From: Spirochaetota bacterium
Lineage (GTDB): Bacteria > Spirochaetota > UBA4802 > UBA5550
Direction: 5' to 3'
Assembly: GCA_016929135.1 (NCBI GenBank)
Contig: JAFGJK010000151.1
Coordinates: 1-64,000, forward strand
Length of the DNA stretch: 64,000 nucleotides
The notes under the pieces are model-generated. The model made no database searches. It saw nothing but the letters and a program-made list of their open reading frames with translations, and was not told the origin of the DNA. The stretch's first letter is position 1. Each line of letters opens with the position of its first letter. This document shows positions 1 to 8,107 of the stretch, one piece after another. Position numbers and translations under genes: made by a program.

Positions 1-2
1 GC

Positions 3-536
3 TTCGCCGGGGCCGTAATGGAGGATCACGGGGGGACTGTACCGGACACCGCCGGCGAGCTGGTGAAGCTACCCGGCATAGGGGGCGCCACCGCCTCGTC
101 GATCGCGGTCTTCGCATTCAATCGCCCCGAGCCCTTCATCGAAACGAATGTGCGGGCCGTGTTCATTCATTTTTTTTTCCCGTGCGGTGATGCGGTGACG
201 GACGGATCCATCGCTCCCCTGGTGGCGAGGGCCATGGACCGCCGCAATCCCCGGAAATGGTACTCGGCGCTCATGGATTACGGCACCATGCCGAAGCGGC
301 TCTATCCGAATCCCGGGAGAAGGAGCTCGCACCACCGGCCGCAGCCCCCTTTCCGGGGGTCCCGGAGGGAGCTACGGGGGAGAGTGCTTCGGTGCCTGCT
401 GGAGCGACAGGGGATTACCATGGCCAAACTCGCTGAGCGGTGCGACTCCACCCCGCAGGCGATCCGGGGGGCGGTGGAGATGCTGGTGGAGGAGGGATTG
501 CTGCGGCGCCACAGGGGCCGCTACTGGATTGCCTGA
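3..536 (+). CDS. MutY-like HhH-GPD DNA glycosylase, C-terminal part
   Basis: The reading frame is open to the left edge, so the start lies outside the window and 177 residues are visible. The helix-hairpin-helix is clear (LPGIGGATASSIAVFAF), followed by IETNVRAVF where MutY has its catalytic-Asp segment. After the YSALMDYG segment the protein runs to NPGRRSSHH with no Cys4 cluster, so the iron-sulfur loop of classical MutY/Nth is absent. The last ~60 residues look like a winged helix (AKLAERCDSTPQAIRGAVEMLVEEGLLRR). Cys-less MutY relatives with this PNPxRRSxH segment are a known type; here they carry an extra C-terminal wHTH. Likely role is base excision of mispaired or damaged bases. Substrate cannot be told from sequence. 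It converges with the anti-sigma gene 14 bp away. Confidence 0.75.
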   Translation, partial: FAGAVMEDHGGTVPDTAGELVKLPGIGGATASSIAVFAFNRPEPFIETNVRAVFIHFFFPCGDAVTDGSIAPLVARAMDRRNPRKWYSALMDYGTMPKRLYPNPGRRSSHHRPQPPFRGSRRELRGRVLRCLLERQGITMAKLAERCDSTPQAIRGAVEMLVEEGLLRRHRGRYWIA

Positions 537-550
537 GGCCGCTTGGAGGG

Positions 551-1522
551 TTACCGTGTTCCCTGAATCGTCAGATTCAACTCGATCGCTCCTACCTTCC
601 CGGTGCGGTCTGCCGCTCCCGGGGATTTCAAATTGCCGATCTTTCCCAGTTCCCTGATGAATGCGCCGTACTGTTCCCGGGGGAGCAGAATCTGATAGAT
701 GGTGCCGTTACCGGACTGTCGCGATCCCGTGATGGTACCCTGCTGCGATGTCACCACGGCCCCGATGTCCGGTATTTTCTGCTTCCAGTGTTCGATCCTC
801 CTGGTTGCTGTGGATCCCCCCAGGACGGCCGAGGGCGGGACGCCGCTGAACTCACGGAGCGACTTTTCCTCGTCACGGGATCGAACCGCCGACTCATCAC
901 CGGCGGGGAGGGTGAGCACGTTCAGGGCGATCTCCATCGTGTCCTGAGCAGTCACCGCTTCATCATTGGCCGTAGCGCCCACCTCGTCCTTCATCTGAGT
1001 ACGAAGACTGTACGATTTCGCCAGAAGGCTGTCCGTGGCTCTTTCCTGCCCTGCGGAGGGAATGGAATCGGCTCTGGTGCGGAGGACGCGCCGTATCCTA
1101 TGCACCGACATCGGTTCCTTCACTGTATCGAGGACCGCCACCTGCCCCGGAGCCGCCGGTCGGGAACCTTCATGGAATAGGACCGCGGGCCTGATAAGAA
1201 AAACGGCGATCACCGAGGCGACTGCCAGGCCGGCGGCCCCCAAGGGGATTCCCGGCCCCGTGGGGAGCGCGATCATGCCGAGGAGGCGCCGCAGCGGCGA
1301 GGACTTGCGGCGGATCCGATTCATGGTGGCATCCAGGAAATCCGGTGGCGGCGGCACCGCCCCCTCCCGGCCTATGGCATCGTAATACCTGCGGACGCGG
1401 CGCAGTTCTTCCCTGCAGGCCGGACAGTTTTTCAGATGCTCCGCCACCTGGCGGTGCAGGGTGGGCTCCAGGCGTTTCCGTGCAAAGTCGTGAAGCAGTT
1501 CCATGATATCGCGGCAATCCAT
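551..1522 (-). CDS. Membrane anti-sigma factor with zinc-finger (zf-HC2) domain
   Basis: A 323-residue protein encoded directly after the ECF sigma factor; its ATG shares one base with the sigma stop codon (TGATG), so translation is probably coupled. The N-terminus has the anti-sigma zinc-finger signature: Cys3, then HLKNCPAC (H-x3-C-x2-C) near residues 29-36. A single hydrophobic segment follows at about residues 88-112, leaving a ~210-residue C-terminal region that would be periplasmic and could sense the envelope signal. It should hold the sigma factor at the membrane until released. The periplasmic part is not recognised. The sigma partner is inferred from gene order. Confidence 0.85.
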   Translation of the reverse strand: MDCRDIMELLHDFARKRLEPTLHRQVAEHLKNCPACREELRRVRRYYDAIGREGAVPPPPDFLDATMNRIRRKSSPLRRLLGMIALPTGPGIPLGAAGLAVASVIAVFLIRPAVLFHEGSRPAAPGQVAVLDTVKEPMSVHRIRRVLRTRADSIPSAGQERATDSLLAKSYSLRTQMKDEVGATANDEAVTAQDTMEIALNVLTLPAGDESAVRSRDEEKSLREFSGVPPSAVLGGSTATRRIEHWKQKIPDIGAVVTSQQGTITGSRQSGNGTIYQILLPREQYGAFIRELGKIGNLKSPGAADRTGKVGAIELNLTIQGTR

Positions 1523-2115
1523 CAGAGGGCCCCCCGCAGTCGGTCGCGAAGCATGTGCCGAGCCCTGGAGAGCCTTGATTTCACCGTGCCCGTCTTCATG
1601 CCGCAGATATCGGCGATCTCCTCGTAGGGCCTCTCCTCCATGTCCCGCAGGATGATCAATATCCTCAGGTCGCCGGGGAGCGATCGGAGTGCCTCCATGA
1701 TCGCCTTCCGCTCTTCCTCCCGTTCCATCTGCACCTGCGGATCAGACCTGCGGTCCCCCACCTGCCTGGGGAGACGCGTACCCTCGGGGTCATTGTCGAG
1801 GGATACCGTTTTTTTCCTGAATTTGAAATGACGCGAAGAGATGCTGTTCCTGCAGGTATTCACGGCGATACGGTATATCCAGGTGTCGAAGCTCGATCTG
1901 AACTTGAACGTGTGGAGGTGACGGTATATCTTCACAAAGGTCTCCTGCGCACAGTCATTGGCGTCATCGTAATCGCCCATGATGCGGTGGCAGAGATTGA
2001 AGACGATCTGCATATGACGCTGGATCAGCAGCGGGAAGATATCGACATTCCCCTGCTGGAATTCACGTATCAATGCATCGTCGCCCTGCGTTTCTCTGCA
2101 GTCACTTCTATTCAT
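1522..2115 (-). CDS. ECF-family RNA polymerase sigma factor (SigE/RpoE-like)
   Basis: 197 residues. Region 2 lies at about residues 25-95 (QRHMQIVFNLCHRIMGDYDDANDCAQETFVKIYRHL, then the -10-binding FDTWIYRIAVNTC) and region 4 at about 130-190 (LPGDLRILIILRDMEERPYEEIADICGMKTGTVKSRLSRAR in outline). No region 1 or 3, as expected of the ECF class. It is transcribed with its anti-sigma factor by a 1-base overlap. The upstream 240 bp holds a GAGAACC element (minus strand, near 2235-2241) that resembles ECF -35 sites and would fit autoregulation, but no clear -10 partner was found. No Shine-Dalgarno is evident before the ATG. Confidence 0.92.
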   Translation of the reverse strand: MNRSDCRETQGDDALIREFQQGNVDIFPLLIQRHMQIVFNLCHRIMGDYDDANDCAQETFVKIYRHLHTFKFRSSFDTWIYRIAVNTCRNSISSRHFKFRKKTVSLDNDPEGTRLPRQVGDRRSDPQVQMEREEERKAIMEALRSLPGDLRILIILRDMEERPYEEIADICGMKTGTVKSRLSRARHMLRDRLRGAL

Positions 2116-2359
2116 TTAGACAACACTGTGCATAGAGGGATCTCATTTTTTTTATTTATTTATGCGTATATTTTTGTGCAACAACAATATTGGTGTGCAG
2201 TGATAAAATATACATAGTGCTGATAGTGTCAAAGATCCGGTTCTCAGTGGACACTGCCGCGATTCAATTTAAACCTTGGCTGAAAAAAGGCTTGCATTCG
2301 TATAAATTTTATTCATATTATTAATTAGATGCTATGGTTGCGGGTACGGGTGGATAACA

Positions 2360-2785
2360 ATGAAGTGTCCCCGCTGTAACAAGAGGATGGTACGCAAGAC
2401 CATTGAAGGTCAGGATATAGAATACTGCTCGTCCTGCAGGGGGCTGTGGCTTCACAGGCACCAGCTTAACAAGCTTCTTGAAGAGAGCGGTGGAGATGTT
2501 GAGATGTGCTCTATCGACCACCGGCCCCACAGCGACAAGTATCCTCCCATCGACTGCAGGGTCTGCACCGGAATGGTGATGAACAAGATCAACTTTCTGG
2601 AGTATTCCGATATCATCCTTGATTACTGCCCCTCCTGCGGCTCCTTCTGGCTTGACAAGGGGGAGCTGGAGACAATGCATTCCTACATCGCCAGAGTGGA
2701 TTCCGGAGCGCACGAGATAAAGAACAGGATCGCCTATGATTTTCTCATACGCCTCAGCAGACTCATGTATTCGATATTTCATTAA
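2360..2785 (+). CDS. Double TFIIB-type zinc-ribbon protein
   Basis: A 141-residue cytoplasmic protein with two zinc ribbons. The first has Cys pairs CPRC (residues 3-6) and CSSC (about 23-26) followed by the family-typical GLWLHRHQL; the second has CRVC and CPSC followed by GSFWLDKGELE. This Cys4-x-W-[LF]D-x-GEL layout matches the zf-TFIIB family of small bacterial proteins, whose function is generally unknown. No membrane segment or signal peptide. It stands alone; downstream up to the HEAT gene are three short GC-rich inverted repeats (2790-2852). Confidence 0.8.
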   Translation: MKCPRCNKRMVRKTIEGQDIEYCSSCRGLWLHRHQLNKLLEESGGDVEMCSIDHRPHSDKYPPIDCRVCTGMVMNKINFLEYSDIILDYCPSCGSFWLDKGELETMHSYIARVDSGAHEIKNRIAYDFLIRLSRLMYSIFH

Positions 2786-2918
2786 CAGAAGGCCGTGTAT
2801 GGCCTGATGACGGAGAGAGATTCTCCCGCGGGGCTCGCGGGACCGGTCGCATATGAATGAATTGACTTTTTAAGCCCAAGATCGTAATCATGGAATAAAA
2901 CGAGGAAAGTGAGCTACT

Positions 2919-3965
2919 ATGGGACTGATTACTCCGAACATCAAACGGCTTGCGAACGAAGAGGACATCGATGGTTTGATGAAGTGTCTGTCACACAAGA
3001 AGGCGGACATACGGATGGAGGCCTTTAATGCCCTTTTCCTGATGGCGAAGACGAACAACGAGATTCTGGATCGGATCCGTGTCGCCATGTCGGACAAGGA
3101 ACCAAAGGTTCGGATCGAAGCCACGCTCAAGCTGGCATCCCTGGGCCTCAAGGATATCATGGATGAGCTGAAATATGTGATCGTGAACGGATCGAAAATT
3201 GAGAAGATAGAAACACTGAGGGTTCTTGCCGACAGGTACAGTGCCAAGGATGAATCGATCACCAACCTGCTGGTACTCGCCCTGAACGACAAGACCGCAC
3301 TGGTGCAGATTGAGGCAATGAAGACCATGGGGCTCATGAAGGATCCCTCCGCGGTATTCCATCTTGCCGAAATGCTCCATGACAGCAGGCATGCCATGAG
3401 GATCGAGGCGGTTACCGCACTGGGAAACATCGGGACACCCGCGACGATCGATCTGCTGATCGGCTCCCTGATGGACAGACACCCGGGCGCACGCAGGGCA
3501 GCGCGGGAATCACTGAAAAACATCGGTACGGAACGGGCACTGAAGGCCATCAACGATGCCCCTTTCATGCTTCTCGTAAAAAACATGAACGGCAGCGTAT
3601 CGGTAAAGATCGAGGCAATTCGCTTTATTGCACGGCAGAAGGTCGCCGAGGGCCTCCCGCTGTTGCGGAAGGCATGCAGCGATACATACAAGAACGTCAG
3701 GACCGAGGCAATCAAATCCATAGGCATATTCAGGGACAAAAACTCCATAAACATAATGGCGCAGTGCATCAATGACCCTTATTATGATGTGAGGCTGGAG
3801 ACAGTTAAAACACTGGAGAAGCTGGTTCTTCAAGAATCCCTGCTCCTCGTGGAAAAGGCGACAAAGGACTATAATTATAATGTCCGCGAGGAAGCGAAAC
3901 GGGTTTATTATCATCTTCTTGATAGGCTGGACAAGAGGGAGGGGAACGTTGATAAAGATGAGTAA
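2919..3965 (+). CDS. HEAT-repeat protein
   Basis: 348 residues made almost entirely of about nine HEAT-like helical repeats, each marked by a V/IR-x-EA core: IRMEAFNAL, VRIEATLKL, VQIEAMKTM, MRIEAVTAL, ARRAARESL, VKIEAIRFI, VRTEAIKSI, VRLETVKTL, VREEAKRVY. No catalytic motif, signal peptide or membrane segment. Such solenoids act as protein-protein scaffolds; some are PBS-lyase-type HEAT proteins, but no lyase residues are visible. An AGGAAAG/GTGAG purine stretch precedes the ATG. Partner unknown. Confidence 0.85.
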   Translation: MGLITPNIKRLANEEDIDGLMKCLSHKKADIRMEAFNALFLMAKTNNEILDRIRVAMSDKEPKVRIEATLKLASLGLKDIMDELKYVIVNGSKIEKIETLRVLADRYSAKDESITNLLVLALNDKTALVQIEAMKTMGLMKDPSAVFHLAEMLHDSRHAMRIEAVTALGNIGTPATIDLLIGSLMDRHPGARRAARESLKNIGTERALKAINDAPFMLLVKNMNGSVSVKIEAIRFIARQKVAEGLPLLRKACSDTYKNVRTEAIKSIGIFRDKNSINIMAQCINDPYYDVRLETVKTLEKLVLQESLLLVEKATKDYNYNVREEAKRVYYHLLDRLDKREGNVDKDE

Positions 3966-4177
3966 CCATTCCACCATAGATAACTCTCCCGTTTCGTTTT
4001 GAACAGGAATCGCATTTTGATTGCCATTTTCACAGGCATTGTTCTGAGCGGCCACGTATCACGGTATGCATCCGTTGAAAGGTCGTCATTGTTTTCACGC
4101 CTGAATACAGTATGCTCGTATTTCGCTGTCGTGTCACTGGAAAACTGAGTCGGCATTCTCTTTGACAATACACTGTG

Positions 4178-4206
4178 TTGACAATTGCGGTGTCTTGAGA
4201 TATAAT
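4178..4206 (+). promoter_or_regulatory. Perfect consensus sigma-70 promoter
   Basis: TTGACA at 4178-4183, a 17-bp spacer, and TATAAT at 4201-4206. Every base of both hexamers matches consensus. Transcription should start near 4213, about 40 bases before the ATG of the small membrane protein at 4255. Confidence 0.8.
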
Positions 4207-4254
4207 GTGAAAATCGCTGTAATACAATAATATTGTACTAATAAAGTATAGACA

Positions 4255-4713
4255 ATGATCATTAGCATAATACTGATACTGCTCGTAATATCGTTTCTTT
4301 TTCATGTCTACTTCCTGATCAAGTATATTACACTCAGGCAGAGCAAGTATCTCAACCTCTATCTCAATACGACAGTCAGCAACCTGATCATCACGGGGCT
4401 GCTGATTTTCATTTCGCTGAAGTACCCATCGCAGGTGCGGTCGGTAAACCTGAAGGTCCTCTTCTGGCTTATCACCGGCATACTGCTCGTCCTGACGCTG
4501 AGGATCAAAATAGGCATATTCAGCAAGATCTACAAGCGGGCGCAGGATCCGGAGAACTTTCATTACAATTTTTTCGGGAAAAAGGTCCTTCACACAACGG
4601 TCGTTAAGCCGGTCTACATATTCGTGTTTTTCGCCACAATGCCGTTTTTTCTTTTCGCCGGGGCATACTTCGTCGCTCGCCTGATCAATATAATTCTCTA
4701 CGGGCACCTTTAA
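4255..4713 (+). CDS. Small membrane protein, paralogue of the protein at 63428-63886
   Basis: 152 residues with four predicted membrane segments (about 2-24, 43-62, 70-88, 122-146). It aligns without gaps to the 152-residue protein at 63428: both carry an RSxNxxxxxW stretch in the middle, a cytosol-type loop DPExxHxNxFGKKV (about residues 98-112) and an almost identical C-terminus, GAYFVARLINI followed by YGH. Family not recognised. It sits behind a perfect consensus promoter yet has no Shine-Dalgarno before its ATG, so either it is a weakly initiated leader or the start is elsewhere. It is the only gene between that promoter and the next small ORF. Confidence 0.7.
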   Translation: MIISIILILLVISFLFHVYFLIKYITLRQSKYLNLYLNTTVSNLIITGLLIFISLKYPSQVRSVNLKVLFWLITGILLVLTLRIKIGIFSKIYKRAQDPENFHYNFFGKKVLHTTVVKPVYIFVFFATMPFFLFAGAYFVARLINIILYGHL

Positions 4714-4826
4714 AAATTTGAGGGAGGGATAAAATAATACTGGATTTTTTCCCGGTAACCTTTAGGTTTACGGGAAGACAGATTATTATGATAAGGAGTG
4801 CCAAAAATACTTACAGGGAGGAACAG

Positions 4827-5057
4827 ATGGCTTTTATCAGCGAGAAAACTAACAAAAATGCACAAAAATGTCAAGATTGTGCATTTAAACAATTAAAAGG
4901 CAAGATCGATAAAAACAGTGTACTGCATGAAGAAGCGGAGATTGCGGTGGATGGCCTGCTGCGTCTGAGCTGCAATCTCTGTCCTAATAAAGAAGCCTTT
5001 GTCAAGGTCTATGGCGTACCCCCATATGAATACTTTGTAAAGGCTGGGAAGTCATAG
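4827..5057 (+). CDS. Small Cys-containing protein, unknown function
   Basis: An in-frame ATG exists at 4788, but the ATG at 4827 has a strong Shine-Dalgarno (GGGAGG, 4816-4821) at good spacing and is chosen, giving 76 residues. It contains two CxxC pairs, CQDC (about residues 15-18) and CNLC (about 49-52), a spacing that could bind one metal ion or an Fe-S centre. No signal peptide or membrane segment. Not recognised. A strong intrinsic terminator lies 50 bp downstream, so this gene ends the transcript that begins at 4213. Confidence 0.6.
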   Translation: MAFISEKTNKNAQKCQDCAFKQLKGKIDKNSVLHEEAEIAVDGLLRLSCNLCPNKEAFVKVYGVPPYEYFVKAGKS

Positions 5058-5107
5058 AAGGACCGTTTTGTTCTGAAACAGTGAAGGTCTACCAGCTCGA
5101 TATAAGG

Positions 5108-5136
5108 AGAGGGATATATATCCCTCTTTTTTTTTT
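5108..5136 (+). terminator. Rho-independent terminator
   Basis: A perfect inverted repeat at 5108-5127 (AGAGGGATAT arm and its complement) is followed by an uninterrupted T10 run (5127-5136). It lies just after the small Cys protein. Confidence 0.9.
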
Positions 5137-5207
5137 CACTTTTTCCCGATTTGGGAGTATTAATATAGATATGAAAGAGATACTACTATAGAAGCAGGGG
5201 TAGGGGT

Positions 5208-5588
5208 ATGTTCAAGCTGTTTTCAGGCGATAAAAAGACATCAAGCGCAAAAAGGTCCGAAGAGAGAAAACATGAGCGGATAGATTTCTATCAATCGTCA
5301 TTTTTTCGTACGGAGAACGGCACGGAGAAGACCAATGAGTGCTGGTTCAACAATATCTCCATGGGGGGTATCTGTTTCGATACGGAAAATAGCGATCTCG
5401 AGGTGGGGGAATCCATCAAGGCGCTCTATAAAATTGAAACGAAGATACGCCATGACCAGTGCGTAATTCGCTTCAAGAGCAAAGCCTTAAACAACTGGCG
5501 ATACGGCTGTGAATTCACCGCAGCGGACCAGCAACGCAGCGAACTAATCAAACGGTATATCGAGATCCATGTGCTCAACGTTCACTGA
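5208..5588 (+). CDS. PilZ-domain protein, likely c-di-GMP receptor
   Basis: 126 residues, a single PilZ domain. The two ligand-binding motifs are present: the RxxxR box in RKHERID (about residues 21-27) and the [DN]xSxxG box in NNISMGG (about 46-52). That makes it a likely stand-alone c-di-GMP effector. The window also has a GGDEF cyclase at 16801 that could feed it. It overlaps the last bases of the opposite-strand sensor gene by 7 bp (convergent). Confidence 0.85.
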   Translation: MFKLFSGDKKTSSAKRSEERKHERIDFYQSSFFRTENGTEKTNECWFNNISMGGICFDTENSDLEVGESIKALYKIETKIRHDQCVIRFKSKALNNWRYGCEFTAADQQRSELIKRYIEIHVLNVH

Positions 5589-6337
5589 TATCTTTCCACG
5601 TCCAGGTCCGATGCCAGAAGTTTTTTGGGTATGATACCGATAATCGCCAGCATTGACATGCTCAGTATCATGAACATAACCGTTACGGTGATGAGGGTCA
5701 TCTGATTCTTGATAACATCGATCCTGTTGAGCGATACGCCCATGAGAAAGAAGCCCCAGTGACGTTCCCTGAGACGCACGGGCGCGCCCACGAGCCACAT
5801 GGTCTCGCCGGTATCCCTGTAATAAAGCAGACGGATGGTATTGTTCCCCTTGTACTCCAGAGCAGTTTTGATGGCCGGATTATCGGAAAAGATACGCTTT
5901 GACCGGGATTTTACCAGGTCCACTTCATAATTGCCCGTAATGGGCCGCGAGTACTTGCTGTTGTGAACCGGTACGTAGCCGTTTTTATCGGCCAGTACCG
6001 CGAAATCAATGTCGCTGTCCCTGAGGAATTCATCTGAGATCGTCTGGATGTATTTTTCGAAAATCCTGTCATACCGGGTGCTGTACTTCTTCGGCCGCGT
6101 GCCCGGGATCTCTATGTAGTTTGTATCGAATATGTCCTGCTCGGGAAGTACCCTCTCCTTGATCATGAACTCCATGACATCACTCATTATGCGGGAACCG
6201 AGCATCGCCTCGATCTGGCATTTTTCATAGAGCTGGTTTTCCAGACTATCAAACATAAAGCGGATAATGAAGAACGAACCGATCGAAAGCGTAATGCATA
6301 GACCGATAATCAGCAATACCTTATGCTTGAACTTCAT
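5582..6337 (-). CDS. Sensor-only membrane protein with MCP-type periplasmic domain
   Basis: 251 residues: an N-terminal membrane segment (about 6-28), a ~180-residue periplasmic domain and a second membrane segment (about 215-237), then only ~13 cytosolic residues. The periplasmic part contains ADKNGYVPVHNSKY and RSKRIFSDN, a stretch recognisable from the ligand-binding regions of methyl-accepting chemotaxis proteins. No HAMP, signalling or kinase domain follows, and the gene ends cleanly, so it looks like an MCP that stops after TM2. Likely it acts through a partner, or is a decayed receptor. A TAAGG sequence precedes the ATG. It is last in a leftward run that starts with the K+ channel. Confidence 0.65.
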   Translation of the reverse strand: MKFKHKVLLIIGLCITLSIGSFFIIRFMFDSLENQLYEKCQIEAMLGSRIMSDVMEFMIKERVLPEQDIFDTNYIEIPGTRPKKYSTRYDRIFEKYIQTISDEFLRDSDIDFAVLADKNGYVPVHNSKYSRPITGNYEVDLVKSRSKRIFSDNPAIKTALEYKGNNTIRLLYYRDTGETMWLVGAPVRLRERHWGFFLMGVSLNRIDVIKNQMTLITVTVMFMILSMSMLAIIGIIPKKLLASDLDVERYQ

Positions 6338-6432
6338 AGCAGTACCTTACCCGATGATTTTGGTTTACGGATACAGTAAAAATGTTTCAGGTGCGGCAAT
6401 ATGTCAATTACTTTATAGTCCTGTTGTACATT

Positions 6433-7152
6433 CTATAGAATCTGTTTGAGTGCCCCGGCGATGAGGGACGAGGCAACGTGGTTCAGATGTATTTCGTCAA
6501 GGGCGATCGCATCGAGATCGATATCACCGTCAAGGGGATCTATACAGAGAATATTGCTGAACTCCGCGGCGGTCTCCCGGTAAATCGCATTATAACGGTC
6601 GATATTTCGCCTCACATGGGGATTTTTGCGTACCAGCAAGGCGGTCGGTCTCGGGATCAGCAGTATTATTATCGATGAGCCGATCGTCAGGGCGCGGCGG
6701 AAGTAATTTCGCAGGTTGTTCCTGAACTGCGCCGGGCTCGTGTAAGTGACGTCAGGATTCCGTTCCCTGTGTTTTCGTATGAAGTTGATGTAGCGTTTCC
6801 TCAGGGACTGGCCGAAAACTTGGGATATGAGATAATGCTCGAAACCATGCTTCTTGAACAGACGGGGGGCGCATTCGGCCAGGCCCATCTGGATGATCAC
6901 AGTATCTGGCCTGTAGTGTTCCAGAAGCGCCACTCCGCCCCCACCCTCGGTCACCAGCCTCATGGTGGTGGCACCGCTTGACGGTCTGTCGATGATGTCG
7001 TAATGGGGCAGCAGCTCCTTCAACATGCAGATCCAGGTATCCTCGTAGGGGAGATTGTCCCTGGGCATGGCATTGGAATCCGATACGACCAGGATTCGCT
7101 TTCTTGTTCCCGTGTTCCCTGGCTTCCCTGCGTCGGTGGTTGCATTGGGCAT
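6433..7152 (-). CDS. SGNH/GDSL-family hydrolase
   Basis: 239 residues, soluble, no signal peptide. The SGNH blocks are visible in order: block I with the nucleophile in VVSDSNAMP (Ser about 26), block II Gly in SSGATT, block III around IIQMGLAE, and block V DEIHLN near residue 222 with the Asp/His pair. These enzymes are serine esterases or acyl/acetyl hydrolases; the substrate cannot be read from sequence. Block III has Gly-Leu-Ala-Glu where Gly-x-Asn is usual, so the oxyanion Asn may be replaced. Same strand as the K+ channel cluster, 105 bp after the preceding gene. Confidence 0.7.
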   Translation of the reverse strand: MPNATTDAGKPGNTGTRKRILVVSDSNAMPRDNLPYEDTWICMLKELLPHYDIIDRPSSGATTMRLVTEGGGGVALLEHYRPDTVIIQMGLAECAPRLFKKHGFEHYLISQVFGQSLRKRYINFIRKHRERNPDVTYTSPAQFRNNLRNYFRRALTIGSSIIILLIPRPTALLVRKNPHVRRNIDRYNAIYRETAAEFSNILCIDPLDGDIDLDAIALDEIHLNHVASSLIAGALKQIL

Positions 7153-7257
7153 CGGCTGAGTGTCCTGATGGTGCTATGGTATGATCTGTGCATACAGGCT
7201 GCAGGGGAGGGGTGACACGTCAAGCAGGTTTCTCGTGGTTTTCCTCAGGAACTGCCG

Positions 7258-7584
7258 TTATTTCCCAAGACCTTTCCGAAGCTGATCGGAATCGATCTCG
7301 AATTCGAAATCCTCCGCAAGGTGTTCGACGAGAGTGACCGGTTCGGGTATCATGTCGTCATTGAGGTGGTGCGCCAGAATCTCGGAAATCCTTTCGACGA
7401 TATGCCCTATGCCGGGATTTTTAATTCGCACAGAAACCGAGACCCTGTTCCTGCTCGTATCACAGAGGATTTGAAAGGTCTCCCGGTAAGCAACATTACC
7501 CCATCCGTATTGAACCGAGAGCAGGATGACGGTTCTGGAGGGATCTCTGTCATGACGGTATATCCTTTTCAGCGAGACGACCAT
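7258..7584 (-). CDS. Hypothetical protein in K+ channel operon
   Basis: The ATG at 7584 is preceded by GAGGGG at good distance and leaves a 10-bp gap to the cNMP gene; a longer frame (to 7617) would overlap that gene and has no better signal. The 108-residue product is soluble, with a beta-rich first half (VILLSVQYGWGNVAYRETFQIL) and an acidic C-terminus. It is not recognised. Position suggests it works with the cNMP-binding protein or channel. Confidence 0.55.
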   Translation of the reverse strand: MVVSLKRIYRHDRDPSRTVILLSVQYGWGNVAYRETFQILCDTSRNRVSVSVRIKNPGIGHIVERISEILAHHLNDDMIPEPVTLVEHLAEDFEFEIDSDQLRKGLGK

Positions 7585-7594
7585 GGGTGCCCCT

Positions 7595-8107
7595 CTATCC
7601 GGTTGTCGAGATCTCATCTACGAGGGCGGAGAAGAGCGTTATGACGTCCTCGTTGGCCTTCCGGAGTTTCTGCGAGAGCTGGCCTGCGATCATGCGGGTG
7701 ATGGTGAGGCCGACCCGGGGGTTTTCATTGCCAAAGGCGATGAAGTCGTCCCGGTCGATCACGAGGCAGTGGCAGTCTGTCTTGGCAACCACGGTGGCCG
7801 ACCGCTTCTCATTGTCGATAAGGGCCAGTTCCCCGACATACACGCTCCCCGATTCCGCATCGAGTGTTGTCACTGTGTATTCGTCCTTCTGGAGGGTCTT
7901 CTTTACGATCTCTATCTCCCCCCTGGCGATGATATACAGGTCGTCACCGTAGTCCCCCTCCTGTATTATTACCCTGCCGCGTTTCAGCAGTTTCGTTTTG
8001 CAGAGGGATGCGATTTTCTCCATCGTCTCACGGTCATCGCGAAACGGGCGGAAGAAGGATACGTCACGCAGAATGGTGGTGATGTTCGGAGATTCAGATA
8101 CTGCCAT
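7595..8107 (-). CDS. Stand-alone cyclic-nucleotide-binding protein
   Basis: 170 residues with one cNMP-binding (CAP_ED) domain at about residues 15-135: IQEGDYGDDLYIIARGEIEI in the beta-roll, then a phosphate-binding-cassette region GELALIDNEKRSATVVA. The usual Arg of the cassette is present in the KRSAT segment. No DNA-binding helix-turn-helix follows; the C-terminus is a short helix. Its gene starts 14 bp inside the end of the K+ channel gene, implying translational coupling, so the natural reading is a regulatory subunit supplied in trans to the channel. Confidence 0.8.
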   Translation of the reverse strand: MAVSESPNITTILRDVSFFRPFRDDRETMEKIASLCKTKLLKRGRVIIQEGDYGDDLYIIARGEIEIVKKTLQKDEYTVTTLDAESGSVYVGELALIDNEKRSATVVAKTDCHCLVIDRDDFIAFGNENPRVGLTITRMIAGQLSQKLRKANEDVITLFSALVDEISTTG

